Shown here: positions 24,400 through 34,085 of the stretch, piece after piece
Layout of the letters: every line of letters begins with the position of its first letter
How positions within the stretch are numbered: the stretch's first letter is position 1
NCBI GenBank assembly: GCA_017397725.1
Contig: JAFQIA010000003.1
Location: 1 to 64,000 of the forward strand
DNA: 64,000 nucleotides
Direction: 5' to 3'
DNA from: Clostridia bacterium
GTDB lineage: Bacteria > Bacillota > Clostridia > Monoglobales > Monoglobaceae
Made by a program: the position numbers and the translations under genes
The notes under the pieces: generated by a model
The model's database searches: none
What the model was told of the DNA's origin: nothing
Seen by the model: the letters and a program-made list of their open reading frames with translations, nothing else

Positions 24400-24860
24400 C
24401 AGTTACCCCAGGAAAATCCGTTCTTGCCGGAAACCAGTTCCTCTGCAAGGATTCCTACATTGTGGGGCGCAATCAAAAAGATCCCATTGGTAATCTTTTG
24501 CATATCACCGTCCAAAGCATAGACAGCACCGCCCAAAAAGTCTACGATACGGCGAGCAATTTCTCGCTCTACCGATTCCAGATTTACAATAATCGGCTTG
24601 CGCTCTTTCAAATGATCGGTAATATCCTTTGCCTCTTCAAAGCTTTCCGGCTGGAGTACAACCACCCGCATCTGCTGGGAATTGCTTTCGTGGAGCTTTA
24701 CCACACGGCTGCTTCTTCGGGAAGCAAGGCGGTCCATCACCGGAATATCATCAAAGTCCGGCACAGACTTTCTGCTTTCCTCTACATAGTAATCCTCTTC
24801 GTACCCTTCTTCGGTATCGAACCCAAGAAAATTCAACATTTTCGGCATAAAATTACTCAT
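24399..24860 (-). CDS. sepF: Cell division protein SepF
   Basis: Predicted 153-residue FtsZ-associated protein. A short N-terminal amphipathic helix (MSNFMPKMLNFLGF) should bind membrane; an acidic linker follows; the C-terminal SepF core (about residues 65-145) has KPIIVNLESVEREIARRIVDF and FLGGAVYALDGDMQKI. The ATG at 24860 is chosen: AGGAG lies upstream, and a longer frame lacks a site. Confidence 0.94.
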   Translation of the reverse strand: MSNFMPKMLNFLGFDTEEGYEEDYYVEESRKSVPDFDDIPVMDRLASRRSSRVVKLHESNSQQMRVVVLQPESFEEAKDITDHLKERKPIIVNLESVEREIARRIVDFLGGAVYALDGDMQKITNGIFLIAPHNVGILAEELVSGKNGFSWGN

Positions 24861-24911
24861 TGTTTTTCTCCTATCCGCCGTGTTCGGCAATATTTTATAT
24901 AAATTGGTTTT

Positions 24912-25601
24912 TTACAAATATTCTCTGACGCCAAAGATGCCGCTTCCCACCCGAATCATGGTGGCACCTGCCCGAATGGCAGGCAAAAAATCGTGGGTCA
25001 TCCCCATAGAAAGCTCCTGCATGGATACGCCGTCAAGCTTAAGGGCATCAATCTCTTGGGCAAGCTCCCGCAAACGGGAAAAGAGTGCAAAGTTCTCCTC
25101 ATCGCTCATTCCCTGCACCGAGATGGTCATCAACCCTCGGATACGAATGTGGGAAAGGGTGCTGATGGCACGGCAAAGCTCTGCCGCCTCCTCCGGTTTC
25201 ACGCCGGATTTGGATTCCTCGCCGGAGATATTTACCTGAATCAGAATGTCCTGAATTTTATCAATGACACCGGCACGCTTTTCGATTTCTTCTGCAAGGG
25301 AAAGGCTGTCCACCGAGTGAATCAGTGCCACCTTGTCAATGATATGCCGCACCTTGTTTTTTTGCAGTTGGCCAATCTGGTGCCATCGCAAATCGGGACG
25401 CTGTGCTTGCTTTTCTGCCAGCTCCTGCGGTCGGTTCTCACCAAAATCCATCATCCCGCAGTCCGCTGCTTCTTCAACCATAGAAAGAGGCTTGGTTTTG
25501 CTCACCGCAATCAATCGAACATCCTTGGGATTTCTGCCCGCGTCTAAAGCTGCAGATACAATTTCTTTTTGTACCTGTTCCAAATTTTCACGGATATCCA
25601 T
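24912..25601 (-). CDS. yggS: YggS/PLPBP pyridoxal-phosphate homeostasis protein
   Basis: Predicted 229-residue single-domain PLP-binding protein of the YggS/YlmE family. The cofactor lysine lies in LIAVSKTKP; DFGENRPQEL, WHQIGQLQKNK, SGVKPEE and LSMGMTHDF match family blocks. It buffers PLP and affects amino-acid balance; it has no known catalytic activity. Its ATG directly follows the hlyD-like stop codon, and sepF is next, as in many Firmicutes. Confidence 0.95.
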   Translation of the reverse strand: MDIRENLEQVQKEIVSAALDAGRNPKDVRLIAVSKTKPLSMVEEAADCGMMDFGENRPQELAEKQAQRPDLRWHQIGQLQKNKVRHIIDKVALIHSVDSLSLAEEIEKRAGVIDKIQDILIQVNISGEESKSGVKPEEAAELCRAISTLSHIRIRGLMTISVQGMSDEENFALFSRLRELAQEIDALKLDGVSMQELSMGMTHDFLPAIRAGATMIRVGSGIFGVREYL

Positions 25602-26885
25602 TTATCTCACAACCTTGCCATCTTCCAGATTTTTTGCTTCTACAATGACTTCGTCATAAATCTTCAGTTTATACTCAGATCCGGTGTCTAACACCGCATT
25701 CACAATTGCCCAGTCTTCATTCTTATAGCGAACCTGTACCGGTACAAATCTTGCCACACCAAGCCGCAACACATAAAGCCCCGCTTGTCCGTCCTTGACA
25801 TGGATGCTTTTGACCGGAACCTTGATTCCCTCCGCACTGGTGATAATCAGTTCTGCCGCCGCACGACTGGAGGCATAAACTCCCTCCACATACTGATTGG
25901 TGTAAATAGAAAGAACAACCCTGTCCTTTTCTTCCTGAGAAATCGCACGGATGGTTCCGCTAATCGGCAAATCGGAAAGGTCAAAGAACTTGAGCTTGAT
26001 TGCTTGTCCGACAGTCAGTTCCTCTGCCTGTTCTTTGGTCACGCTGGTCACAAAGTTCCAACCATAGTTGTTGACCACCTTACAAACCGGCTCATTTTCT
26101 ACAATACTCTCTCTGCGTTCCAACTCGATTTTATCCAGTTCCCGCAAGGTCCCGGGAGTCTGGTTTTCTGCTTCTTCCAGAACGAGCTGATGCTCCATCC
26201 CGTCAATTTTGGAACTGAAAACCCCTGCCGCCGGCGCCCGCAGGGCAAACTTCTCCCCGCCGATGCTGTTCTCCAGCTCCACAAGCTGACGCTTTGCCTC
26301 CTGAAGCTGTGCTTCCACATCGGTTTCTCCGCCGTCGTTCATGGCGTATTTTCGTTCAATCAAAATATTCAGTGCATCCTTATGCTGCGCGAGCGTACTC
26401 ATATCCCGCTCCTGCCGGATATCCGAAAAATCCCGCGCCGCAACCGCAATTTTCTGTTCTACCATCACGCCGTTGCCCGCATAGGTATTCGCCGCTGCGC
26501 TGCTTTCAAACCGCGCGATTTGTTCGTTCAATTTGCGTATGGACCGAAAGGTGTCTTCATTGTATTCTCCGGTATACATATACCCCAGCGTCTGTCCCTC
26601 GGTTACCCGGTCACCCTCGCTGACCACATATTCCAGATGCCCCATCACCGGTGCATTGATCAAATGCTGTCTACGAAACACATACCCGTTTGCCAGTGTT
26701 TCTTCTTCAATACTGCCCTTTAAGGCAATGGTGGTGGACATGGTTCCATAAAAGCTGAACAGAATGGACAGCAATAAATAAAGAAGAACCGCCCCGCCAA
26801 TTCCTTTCATCAACCAGTTGCTTTTCTTCTTTCGTTTGTTGCGTCTTTGGGCAGTCCGGTCGACATTGTCATCTGCTTTTGTCAT
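25602..26885 (-). CDS. HlyD-like membrane-anchored periplasmic adaptor protein
   Basis: Predicted 427-residue protein with a basic cytoplasmic tail, one membrane segment (about residues 27-48) and a large external part. A lipoyl-like half (NAPVMGHLEYVVSEGDRVTEGQTLGYM), a coiled region (about 120-220) and beta-barrel-like parts resemble HlyD/RND adaptors. Such genes commonly lead the yggS-sepF-divIVA cluster in Clostridia; their partner and role are unclear. No ABC or RND pump gene is nearby. AGGAGG precedes the ATG. It is first in the operon. Confidence 0.8.
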   Translation of the reverse strand: MTKADDNVDRTAQRRNKRKKKSNWLMKGIGGAVLLYLLLSILFSFYGTMSTTIALKGSIEEETLANGYVFRRQHLINAPVMGHLEYVVSEGDRVTEGQTLGYMYTGEYNEDTFRSIRKLNEQIARFESSAAANTYAGNGVMVEQKIAVAARDFSDIRQERDMSTLAQHKDALNILIERKYAMNDGGETDVEAQLQEAKRQLVELENSIGGEKFALRAPAAGVFSSKIDGMEHQLVLEEAENQTPGTLRELDKIELERRESIVENEPVCKVVNNYGWNFVTSVTKEQAEELTVGQAIKLKFFDLSDLPISGTIRAISQEEKDRVVLSIYTNQYVEGVYASSRAAAELIITSAEGIKVPVKSIHVKDGQAGLYVLRLGVARFVPVQVRYKNEDWAIVNAVLDTGSEYKLKIYDEVIVEAKNLEDGKVVR

Positions 26886-26941
26886 CCGACTACCTCCTCG
26901 CTCTGTGAAAATTCCATAAAATGTGGATAAGTTTACGCTTC

Positions 26942-26969
26942 ATTATAGCACAAAATAAACCGCTGTAAA
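26942..26969 (-). promoter_or_regulatory. Promoter of the hlyD-like/division operon
   Basis: Minus strand TTTACA (26969-26964), 16-base spacer, TATAAT (26947-26942), about 55 bases before the start codon. Confidence 0.72.
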
Positions 26970-27010
26970 CCACACGAGTAAAAATGTATTAAAATTGTAA
27001 GTGAATTGTA

Positions 27011-27039
27011 ACAGGGATAGGCGCAAAGCCTATCCCTGT
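27011..27039. terminator. Strong hairpin after clpC
   Basis: A 12-bp perfect stem (27011-27022 with 27028-27039) lies 14 bases past the clpC stop. A long U-run is absent on the minus side, so it may stabilise the 3' end or end transcription weakly. Confidence 0.6.
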
Positions 27040-27052
27040 CGTCATTTTTCGC

Positions 27053-29515
27053 CTATTCTTTGGATTTTTTTCCAAAAGTAAACACATCATCCTGCACGGA
27101 AATTTCTACCGCATCGCCATCCTTGATATTGCCCGAGAGCATCTCCTCTGCAATGGCATCCTCAATCTTGTTCTGGATTGCCCTGCGCAACGGTCTTGCC
27201 CCGTAAATCGGGTCAAATCCCTCCTGTGCAATCTTTTTGATCGCAGCTTCGGTAACGTCGGCGGTGATGCCATTCTCCTTAAGACGGTTGGTCAGTTGGC
27301 TCAGCATCTTACCCGCAATCGCCTGGATATGCTCCTGATTCAGCTGATGGAACACAATCAGCTCATCCACACGGTTCAAGAATTCCGGACGGAATGCACG
27401 CTTGACCTCGCCCATGACATCGGACTTGATTTCCTCATAGTCCCGCTCCGCATCCGCCCCACCAGCAGAAAAACCAAGGCTCTTTTTCTCGGTAATCTGT
27501 CGCGCACCTAAGTTCGAGGTCATAATCACCACGGTGTTTCTGAAATCCACCCGTCTGCCTTGGGCATCGGTCAAAATACCATCATCCAGAATCTGGAGCA
27601 GAATATTGAACACATCGGGGTGCGCCTTTTCAATCTCGTCAAACAGGATGACCGAGTAAGGCTTTCTGCGCACCTTTTCGGTGAGCTGCCCTCCCTCGTC
27701 ATATCCCACATATCCGGGGGGAGAGCCTACCAGTCGGGACACGGTATGCTTTTCCATATACTCCGACATATCAATCCGAATCATGGCATCTTCTTCCCCG
27801 AACATTGCCTCGGCGAGCGCTTTAGAAAGCTCGGTTTTTCCCACACCGGTGGGACCTAAGAAGATAAAGGAACCAATGGGGCGTTTGGGGTCTTTCAGCC
27901 CCACTCTGCCACGGCGAATCGCCTTGGAAACCGCCTTGACTGCCTCCTCTTGTCCAATCACCCGTTGATGAAGAATGGATTCCAGTTTCAAAAGCCGCTC
28001 ACTTTCGGTTTCCTCCAAGCTCTTGACCGGAATACCGGTCCACATAGAGATAATCTCTGCAATCTCTTTCTCTGTGACCACCGCCTGCTTGGCAGAGTTG
28101 TCAGTCTGCCAATCGTTTTTCCGTTTTTCCAGTTGTTCCCGAAGTTCCTTCTCCTCGTCCCGCAATTTGGCAGCCTTTTCATATTCCTGAATGGTGATGG
28201 CGGCCTCTTTTTCCTTTTTCACCGCCGCAATCCGGTCTTCTACCTCTTTCAAATCCGGCGGAGCAGTCAGGTTTTTAATCCGCAGACGGGATGCCGCCTC
28301 GTCCACCAAATCAATCGCCTTATCCGGCAAAAACCGGTCGGAGATATAACGCACCGAAAGCCGTACCGCTGCTTGGATGGCATCATCGGTGATTTTTACC
28401 CGATGGTGTGCCTCGTACTTGTCACGGATTCCCTGCAGAATCAGGATGCTTTCTTCTTCACTGGGTTCGTTCAGGGTGATGGGTTGGAATCGACGTTCCA
28501 GTGCCGCATCCTTTTCGATATACTTGCGGTATTCTTCCAAAGTTGTTGCACCAATCACCTGCACCTCGCCTCTGGCAAGTGCCGGCTTTAAGATGTTTGC
28601 GGCATCCACCGCACCCTCTGCCGCACCGGCTCCCACAATGGTATGGAGCTCATCGATGAACAGAATCACATTGCCCGCCTTTTGGATTTCCTCCATTGCC
28701 TTTTTCAGCCGTTCCTCAAACTCGCCACGGTATTTTGCACCTGCAATCATGGAGGATAAATCCAGCGCAATCACCTTTTTGTCTTTCAGGATTTCCGGAA
28801 CCTGACCGCTGACAATTTTTTGTGCCAATCCTTCTGCCGCCGCGGTTTTTCCCACACCCGGTTCGCCAATCAAACAAGGATTGTTCTTGGTCCGGCGGCT
28901 GAGAATCTGTACCACTCGCTCAATAGCCTCATCTCTGCCGATAATGGGGTCCAGTTTTTCCTCTCTTGCCATCTGGGTCAAATCCCGCCCAAACTTCATC
29001 AAGGTGGAAAGGTTTCCGCCCTTTCCCCTGCTCTCTCGCTTGCTCTCGTGGGGTGCGGGTTCTGCATCCCCTATCGGATTGTCGTTGAGCAGCTGCATAA
29101 TATCCCGATACAATTCCTGAGGCTGGATTCCCAACTCTCTAAGAATCCGCACCGCCAGACATTCGCTTTCCCGCAGGATTGCAATCAAAAGATGCTCGGT
29201 GCCCACATAGTTGTGCCCCATTCTTTGCGCCTCAATATAGCTATGCTCAAACACGCGCTTGGTACGAGGCGTCGCCTCCGGCTGACCCATAGGAATCGGC
29301 TCTGCGGTGCCTATCATCGCGGCAATCTTGTCAATCACCTTTTCATCATCCAGCCCGTTGCTTTCCAGAATTTTGCCGGCAACGCCTTCACCCTCCCGAA
29401 TCAGTCCAATCAACAAATGTTCGGTGCCTACATAGTTATGTCCAAGCTCCAGAGCTGCTTCTGCAGAGTAAGCAATGGCTTCTCTGGCTCTTTCGGTCAA
29501 TCTATCTTCAAACAT
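27053..29515 (-). CDS. clpC: ClpC ATPase, unfolding subunit of the ClpCP protease
   Basis: Predicted 820-residue HSP100 protein. Two N-terminal Clp_N repeats ([12 protein letters not shown] and the second [21 protein letters not shown]), a first AAA module with GEPGVGKT and [12 protein letters not shown], a middle UVR-like coiled domain ([20 protein letters not shown]) that binds McsB/MecA-type adaptors, and a second AAA module with [22 protein letters not shown] and the ClpP-contact region follow the family. Two adjacent ATGs (29518, 29515) overlap the mcsB stop; either could be used. It ends the ctsR operon. Confidence 0.97.
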   Translation of the reverse strand: MFEDRLTERAREAIAYSAEAALELGHNYVGTEHLLIGLIREGEGVAGKILESNGLDDEKVIDKIAAMIGTAEPIPMGQPEATPRTKRVFEHSYIEAQRMGHNYVGTEHLLIAILRESECLAVRILRELGIQPQELYRDIMQLLNDNPIGDAEPAPHESKRESRGKGGNLSTLMKFGRDLTQMAREEKLDPIIGRDEAIERVVQILSRRTKNNPCLIGEPGVGKTAAAEGLAQKIVSGQVPEILKDKKVIALDLSSMIAGAKYRGEFEERLKKAMEEIQKAGNVILFIDELHTIVGAGAAEGAVDAANILKPALARGEVQVIGATTLEEYRKYIEKDAALERRFQPITLNEPSEEESILILQGIRDKYEAHHRVKITDDAIQAAVRLSVRYISDRFLPDKAIDLVDEAASRLRIKNLTAPPDLKEVEDRIAAVKKEKEAAITIQEYEKAAKLRDEEKELREQLEKRKNDWQTDNSAKQAVVTEKEIAEIISMWTGIPVKSLEETESERLLKLESILHQRVIGQEEAVKAVSKAIRRGRVGLKDPKRPIGSFIFLGPTGVGKTELSKALAEAMFGEEDAMIRIDMSEYMEKHTVSRLVGSPPGYVGYDEGGQLTEKVRRKPYSVILFDEIEKAHPDVFNILLQILDDGILTDAQGRRVDFRNTVVIMTSNLGARQITEKKSLGFSAGGADAERDYEEIKSDVMGEVKRAFRPEFLNRVDELIVFHQLNQEHIQAIAGKMLSQLTNRLKENGITADVTEAAIKKIAQEGFDPIYGARPLRRAIQNKIEDAIAEEMLSGNIKDGDAVEISVQDDVFTFGKKSKE

Positions 29516-30534
29516 CATTCGCTCATCCTTTCTCTAACGATTTCTGCCCGCTTCAAATCCCGATCTGCAGGATTTGCCAGATTGTGTTCTTTCATAATAT
29601 TTGCGGGGAGTATTTCATAGGTAACTGCATTGAGCACTTCCGGTTTCAAATCGGTAATGAGTCCCAAATCCAACGCAAGACGCACATCAGAAAGGCACTT
29701 CATCGCCTCGCCCGAGGTCAGAATCACTGCGTGCCGCAGAATGCCGTAAGAGCGCATCAACCGATCCTCAAGCCGGTATTTGTCGGCTTGATAAAGACGC
29801 TGCCGCATCTCCCGCTCCTTGGCAATCACCTCAGTGATAATCTGCTTAAACTTTTCAATAATATCTTCCTCTGCCGCACCCAGGGTCAGCTGATTGGAAA
29901 TCTGGTAGATATGCCCCGTGGCTTTGGAGCCCTCTCCAAAAATACCACGCACCGTCACGCCCAACTGGTTCAGGCTGTCAATCACCCGATTGATGGTTCC
30001 GCTCATGGTAAGCGCCGGAAGATGTACCATCACCGATGCCCGCATTCCGGTCCCTGCATTGGTGGGGCAACAGGTCAGGTAGCCAATCTGTTCATCAAAC
30101 GCATAATCCACCGTCTGTTCCATCCAGTCATCCACCCGATTTGCCTCCTGAAAACACTGTTCCAACGCAAATCCTGCCTCCATCACCTGAATCCGGATGT
30201 GGTCCTCCTCGTTGAGCAGAATACTGATTTTGTTGTCATCGCTGAGAAGAATCCCCCGTTTTCGATTATTCTCCATCATTTGCGGGCTGATGATATGTTT
30301 TTCTGCAATGGCTTGTTTTTCATAGTCCTCCATCAACGAAAGGTCGATGTAGCTGATGCCCTTGCTCCAATCATTGTCATTCTTTAACATGGCATCCTTA
30401 CAGAGGGAGAGAACCTTTTCCTGTTGCTCGGCATTGGTGCGCCGGGGAAAGGGTATCCCCTGAATGTTCCGTGCCAGACGCACTCTGGAAGAGAGTACCA
30501 CATCGCCGTCAATTCCATATTCCTGATACCACAT
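29515..30534 (-). CDS. mcsB: Protein arginine kinase McsB
   Basis: Predicted 339-residue enzyme of the phosphagen-kinase fold that phosphorylates arginine on proteins and marks them for Clp[22 protein letters not shown], the EDHIRIQVM loop, the catalytic [20 protein letters not shown] and [17 protein letters not shown] are present, so the enzyme looks active. It lies 2 bases after mcsA and overlaps clpC. Confidence 0.96.
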   Translation of the reverse strand: MWYQEYGIDGDVVLSSRVRLARNIQGIPFPRRTNAEQQEKVLSLCKDAMLKNDNDWSKGISYIDLSLMEDYEKQAIAEKHIISPQMMENNRKRGILLSDDNKISILLNEEDHIRIQVMEAGFALEQCFQEANRVDDWMEQTVDYAFDEQIGYLTCCPTNAGTGMRASVMVHLPALTMSGTINRVIDSLNQLGVTVRGIFGEGSKATGHIYQISNQLTLGAAEEDIIEKFKQIITEVIAKEREMRQRLYQADKYRLEDRLMRSYGILRHAVILTSGEAMKCLSDVRLALDLGLITDLKPEVLNAVTYEILPANIMKEHNLANPADRDLKRAEIVRERMSE

Positions 30535-30536
30535 AC

Positions 30537-31058
30537 TTATGCCTCCTCCTGATTTTGCTGTTTCAATTCCAGAATCTGATCCCGCAGCTGCGCCGCCTTT
30601 TCAAACTCCTGTTTCATCACCGCAGCGTTTAATTCTTGTTCCAGATGGGAAATCTGGCGGTCCACCCGCAGACTCTCCCCCATTCTGGACGGCACCTTGC
30701 CGATATGTTCACAGGTTCCGTGAATCTGCTTGAGCGGGCGTTCCAATCGATTGCGGAACACCGAGTAACAGGTTCCGCATCCCAGACGTCCCTTTTGCAA
30801 AAACTCCTCAAAGGGCATCTTGCAGTCGGGACATACCATTTTTTGCGGTGCGCTCTCTCCTGCAATACTCTTGGATTTTCCTCCAAAAATACCACCCAAA
30901 AAATCACCGATTCCAAAATCCATTCCATGCTTCATCGCCTGAAACTCCGGCGATGCCGCCGCACATTCAGAGCAAAGATGCAACTCCTGTTTCACTCCAT
31001 TGATTACCTCAGTCATATGACTGGTTGCTTCACGCATTTGACACTTTTGACACTTCAT
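30537..31058 (-). CDS. mcsA: McsA, zinc-binding activator of McsB
   Basis: Predicted 173-residue protein. It has two N-terminal zinc-type cysteine pairs (MKCQKCQMRE, LHLCSECAA), two more (MVCPDCKMPFEEF, LGCGTCYSVF) and a C-terminal UVR motif (AVMKQEFEKAAQLRDQI). McsA stimulates McsB and links it to ClpC. It sits between ctsR and mcsB in the usual order. Confidence 0.95.
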   Translation of the reverse strand: MKCQKCQMREATSHMTEVINGVKQELHLCSECAAASPEFQAMKHGMDFGIGDFLGGIFGGKSKSIAGESAPQKMVCPDCKMPFEEFLQKGRLGCGTCYSVFRNRLERPLKQIHGTCEHIGKVPSRMGESLRVDRQISHLEQELNAAVMKQEFEKAAQLRDQILELKQQNQEEA

Positions 31059-31073
31059 ATTCCATTCCTCCCT

Positions 31074-31517
31074 CTACGCTAAACTTACCAATATATTCTT
31101 CAGGATTCCCGCACGGAGGATATCCTGCTCCGGTTGCTTGACCGGAATGGACCTTTCACTCAATGCCGCCAATATAATCCTTGCCTCTTTTTGGGAAATC
31201 AAATCATATTCATAACAATTTTGTACCAACACCCGTGCATCCTGATAAGAAAGGCTGCCGCCTATCATATTCACCACATGCATCAGTTCGTTGCCGGAGG
31301 TGGGTGTCACACGGGTAATCTTGATGTATCCGCCACCGCCACGCCGGCTTTCTACAATATAACCGCGCTCCGGAGAGAAGCGGGTGGAAATCACATAGTT
31401 AATCTGAGAGGGCACACAATGAAAATGCGTCGCAAGCTCATTCCGTTTCAGTTCCACAGCGCCGTCCTGTTCCAGCATCTCCTGAATCCATGTTTCAATC
31501 AAATTGCTGAGTTTCAT
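31074..31517 (-). CDS. ctsR: CtsR transcriptional repressor of stress genes
   Basis: Predicted 147-residue winged-helix repressor. N-terminal DNA-binding part includes ELATHFHCVPSQINYVISTRF and the conserved glycine wing RRGGGGYI; the C-terminal half binds McsB and senses heat. It is autoregulated: a perfect CtsR heptad repeat lies in its promoter (31544-31566). GAGGTGAGAG precedes the ATG. Confidence 0.97.
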   Translation of the reverse strand: MKLSNLIETWIQEMLEQDGAVELKRNELATHFHCVPSQINYVISTRFSPERGYIVESRRGGGGYIKITRVTPTSGNELMHVVNMIGGSLSYQDARVLVQNCYEYDLISQKEARIILAALSERSIPVKQPEQDILRAGILKNILVSLA

Positions 31518-31543
31518 CTTCTCTCACCTCTTTTTCATCAAAA

Positions 31544-31566
31544 TTTGACTTTGACTTTCTTTGACC
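31544..31566 (-). promoter_or_regulatory. CtsR operator
   Basis: On the minus strand GGTCAAA-GAA-AGTCAAA (31566-31550) matches the CtsR consensus, and a third GTCAAA half-site follows (to 31544). It lies just after the ctsR -10 box, over the transcribed start. Confidence 0.92.
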
Positions 31567-31577
31567 TTTGTGATTTT

Positions 31578-31605
31578 ATTATAGCACCCTTTCGAAGAAT
31601 GTCAA
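31578..31605 (-). promoter_or_regulatory. Promoter of the ctsR operon
   Basis: Minus strand TTGACA (31605-31600), 16-base spacer, TATAAT (31583-31578). Confidence 0.85.
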
Positions 31606-31634
31606 TAGTTTTTTTGAAAAAATGGAAAAAATAC

Positions 31635-31663
31635 TTGCCAAGGCATGGTGCATATGCTATACT
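31635..31663 (+). promoter_or_regulatory. Promoter of the tRNA-Val gene
   Basis: TTGCCA (31635-31640), 17-base spacer, TATACT (31658-31663), 10 bases before the tRNA. Confidence 0.75.
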
Positions 31664-31673
31664 TTGATGGTAC

Positions 31674-31750
31674 GAGGGTGTAGCTCAGTTGGTTAGAGTA
31701 CTTGCTTGACATGCAAGGGGTCGACGGTTCAAGTCCGCCCATCCTCACCA
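31674..31750 (+). tRNA. tRNA-Val (anticodon GAC)
   Basis: A complete 77-base cloverleaf with encoded CCA (31748-31750). Acceptor stem GAGGGTG/CATCCTC (one G-U), D arm GCTC...GAGT, anticodon arm CTTGC-TTGACAT-GCAAG with GAC at 31708-31710, T arm GACGG-TTCAAGT-CCGCC. The T stem has one A-C mismatch (31724 with 31738). GAC reads GUC and GUU valine codons. It has its own promoter and terminator, a single-gene unit. Confidence 0.95.
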
Positions 31751-31751
31751 G

Positions 31752-31783
31752 AAAAAAGCACTTGCAAAAGCAAGTGCTTTTTT
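31752..31783. terminator. Bidirectional terminator between tRNA-Val and holA
   Basis: A perfect stem AAAGCACTTGC/GCAAGTGCTTT with AAAA loop (31766-31769), flanked by A- and T-runs. It touches the holA stop codon. Confidence 0.9.
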
Positions 31784-32793
31784 TATTTCTTCAAAAGTTC
31801 TGCCAGATAGACCTCGGCGGCGGTCCAGCCGTCAATCTTCCCGCTTTTGATATCTGCATCCAGTTGCAAACCTCGCTGGAGCATCCGCTTGAGGTAAGGC
31901 TCTCCGTAGCGCTTGCTCTCCTGTATGGTTTTGTTCACCACAAAGGCAGGCCGGCGAAAGTCAAAATATTCACCAATCTCCTGCGGGGATAACCCATCCT
32001 CCTTGAGGAGCTTGCAAAGCAACAGTTCCGACAGTTTACCCATTAACAGTCCCAACACCATGGTGGGTTGCTCCTTGGTGTCCTTTAAGAACTTCATCTG
32101 CTCCTGCGCCTTTTGCGCCCGTCCCTGAAGCACGTGATCCATCATATCATAGATGCGATACTCCACCGACTTGTCCACCACCGCATCAATATCCTCACGG
32201 GTGACCTTGTTGCGCTCGCCCAGATAGTTCATCAGTTTTTGCAGCTGCAGTTGCAGTTTGCCCAAAGAGGGTCCGCAAAGATTTACAAGATAGGAAACGT
32301 CCTTGGGGGCAATCATTTTTTCCGCTTTGGAAAAGCGTTCTTCAATCCAAAGCTCCACCCGATTGATGGGCAGAAAATCAAACGCCACAACGCCGCCCAC
32401 ATCCTCAATGATTTTCAGGTTCTTCTCTTTCTTTTTATCGAAGTTGTCCTCCACAAAAATCAAGCAGGTGTAGGACGGAAAATCTTCTAATGCCTCTTTC
32501 AAACGCTTGTATTCTCTTGTGGTGGCATTGTTCAAAAAACCGCTGTTTTTTACAATCACCATCTTTTTTTCCGCCATTTGGGGGAATTGTTCGGTGGCTT
32601 CCAGCACCGCCTCAATCTCGGTTTTCTTTCCCTCAAAGCGGAATCGGTTAAAATCCTCAAATCCCGGAGGAATCAACTTTTTTTCAATGGCGTCCACCTT
32701 GTTTGCCAGCAGGTACTGCTCTTCTCCATAGAAAAAATAAACCGACTTAAGGTTCCCTGACTTGATTTGCTTATTCAGTTCTTCCACCGTCAT
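31783..32793 (-). CDS. holA: DNA polymerase III delta subunit
   Basis: Predicted 336-residue clamp-loader subunit that opens the beta clamp. FFYGEEQYLLANKVDAI, FVEDNFDKKKEKNL, YLVNLCGPSLGKLQLQLQKL and YRIYDMMDHVLQGRAQKA match the HolA family. Typical length. The ATG at 32793 is chosen: GGAGG lies upstream, and it overlaps the stop of the preceding gene (ATGA type junction). Confidence 0.93.
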   Translation of the reverse strand: MTVEELNKQIKSGNLKSVYFFYGEEQYLLANKVDAIEKKLIPPGFEDFNRFRFEGKKTEIEAVLEATEQFPQMAEKKMVIVKNSGFLNNATTREYKRLKEALEDFPSYTCLIFVEDNFDKKKEKNLKIIEDVGGVVAFDFLPINRVELWIEERFSKAEKMIAPKDVSYLVNLCGPSLGKLQLQLQKLMNYLGERNKVTREDIDAVVDKSVEYRIYDMMDHVLQGRAQKAQEQMKFLKDTKEQPTMVLGLLMGKLSELLLCKLLKEDGLSPQEIGEYFDFRRPAFVVNKTIQESKRYGEPYLKRMLQRGLQLDADIKSGKIDGWTAAEVYLAELLKK

Positions 32794-33674
32794 TGCAGTT
32801 TCCTCCATTTCTCTGTGGTTTCTATCCGCTTGATTTTATTTTTCCCCAACACCACCCGGACGGTGCCGTCCTTGTCGGTACGTAACACTTGGGCACCAAT
32901 GGCATCCAGGTTGTCCAACATCTTGGGATGGGGATGTTCATAATAATTATTCACCCCGACACCGATAACCGCAAATCGGGGATGTACCGCCGTTAGAAAA
33001 GGCATGTGCGCAGAGGATGACCCGCCATGGTGCGGCACCTTCAAAATCTGCGCCGTCAGCTTTTCCTTATGCTCCAACGCCAGCTCGCTCTGGGCAGACA
33101 TCTCGATGTCGCCGGTAAACAACATCCGGTTTTCTCCATACGCTGCCCGCAGAACCAAGGACTGGTTATTCATCTTCATAAACTGTGCCCGCTCCGTGGG
33201 CCATATTACATCATAGCGCACCTTGCCATGGGTAACACTATCCCCGATGCCAAGGCGGGTGATTGGAATGTTTGCCTCTTTGGCAAGGTTTAGCAATTCC
33301 TCCTCCATCTCGGTGTAGGAGGGAATGGTGGAAAGATAAATTTGCTCCACCGCAAACCCCGAACCAAGCAGTTCCAGAATGCCCAACGCGTGGTCCTCAT
33401 GAAAATGCGAAAGAAACACCGCATCCAGTTTACGGACATTCTGCTTAGCAAGATAACCATTGAGGGTGATGCCACTCCCCTCATCCCCGCCGTCAATCAG
33501 CACGTTGCCACCGAATCCGCCCTGAATCAGACAGGCATCTCCCTGCCCCACATCCAGAAAACTCACCGACACCGGCTTGAGCCACACATAGGCAAACACC
33601 GAGGCGAGAAACATCAGCCACGACAACAGCCATATGAGAGCAATGCCTTTTTGCTTCTTTTCGTTTGATATCAC
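32790..33674 (-). CDS. ComEC/Rec2-like metallo-beta-lactamase-fold hydrolase
   Basis: Predicted 294-residue protein with one N-terminal membrane segment (about residues 10-30) and an external MBL domain. The domain has VSFLDVGQGDACLI, SHFHEDHALGI, FTGDI and VPHHGGSSSA, the ComEC C-terminal signature set. Unlike true ComEC it lacks the multi-pass channel, so a DNA-uptake role is doubtful; a secreted nuclease or phosphodiesterase is possible. The GTG at 33674 is preferred (AAGG about 5 bases upstream); 33680 is an alternative. Confidence 0.85.
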   Translation of the reverse strand: MISNEKKQKGIALIWLLSWLMFLASVFAYVWLKPVSVSFLDVGQGDACLIQGGFGGNVLIDGGDEGSGITLNGYLAKQNVRKLDAVFLSHFHEDHALGILELLGSGFAVEQIYLSTIPSYTEMEEELLNLAKEANIPITRLGIGDSVTHGKVRYDVIWPTERAQFMKMNNQSLVLRAAYGENRMLFTGDIEMSAQSELALEHKEKLTAQILKVPHHGGSSSAHMPFLTAVHPRFAVIGVGVNNYYEHPHPKMLDNLDAIGAQVLRTDKDGTVRVVLGKNKIKRIETTEKWRKLQ

Positions 33675-33681
33675 AATCACC

Positions 33682-34029
33682 TTATTTCATTTTGCTCTCT
33701 TCATAAAGCCCTCGTATGTAAGAGGCATACACCAGCGGATGCATCACGCGGATTTGGGGATATTCCCGTTTCAGTCGGTTCAGAATTTCCTCTGTTTCAT
33801 CGTTGGAGTCAAAGTCTAATACAATCAGTTCTTCGTCCCTTCCCTCCCAGAGCATGGAGCGCAGAATTCCCTCTGCCTCCTCCTCTGCATTGGAAAGACC
33901 CAAAACCCGATGCAGACACACCGGCTTATTCCCTTTTCTGCTCCGCAAAAGAAAGATACTCTCTGCAAGAAAGCGTATCACCCCATATGCCGCAAAAAAG
34001 GATATCGCCATCATCATAACCTGCCTCAT
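33682..34029 (-). CDS. Small membrane-anchored protein of unknown function
   Basis: Predicted 115-residue protein. One N-terminal membrane segment (about residues 3-25), then a basic turn (LLRSRKGNKP) and a soluble alpha/beta part with LIVLDFDSNDETEEILNRL and YPQIRV, which resembles a fragment of a Rossmann-type nucleotide-sugar or glycosyltransferase-like fold but without a diagnostic motif. GGGAGG precedes the ATG at 34029. It lies between an HD-domain gene and the ComEC-like gene, with short gaps. Not recognised. Confidence 0.65.
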   Translation of the reverse strand: MRQVMMMAISFFAAYGVIRFLAESIFLLRSRKGNKPVCLHRVLGLSNAEEEAEGILRSMLWEGRDEELIVLDFDSNDETEEILNRLKREYPQIRVMHPLVYASYIRGLYEESKMK

Positions 34030-34085
34030 ACCATACACCTCCCAAGGAATCGTAGTATATGATATGTAATAATGGCGGTTTGGTG

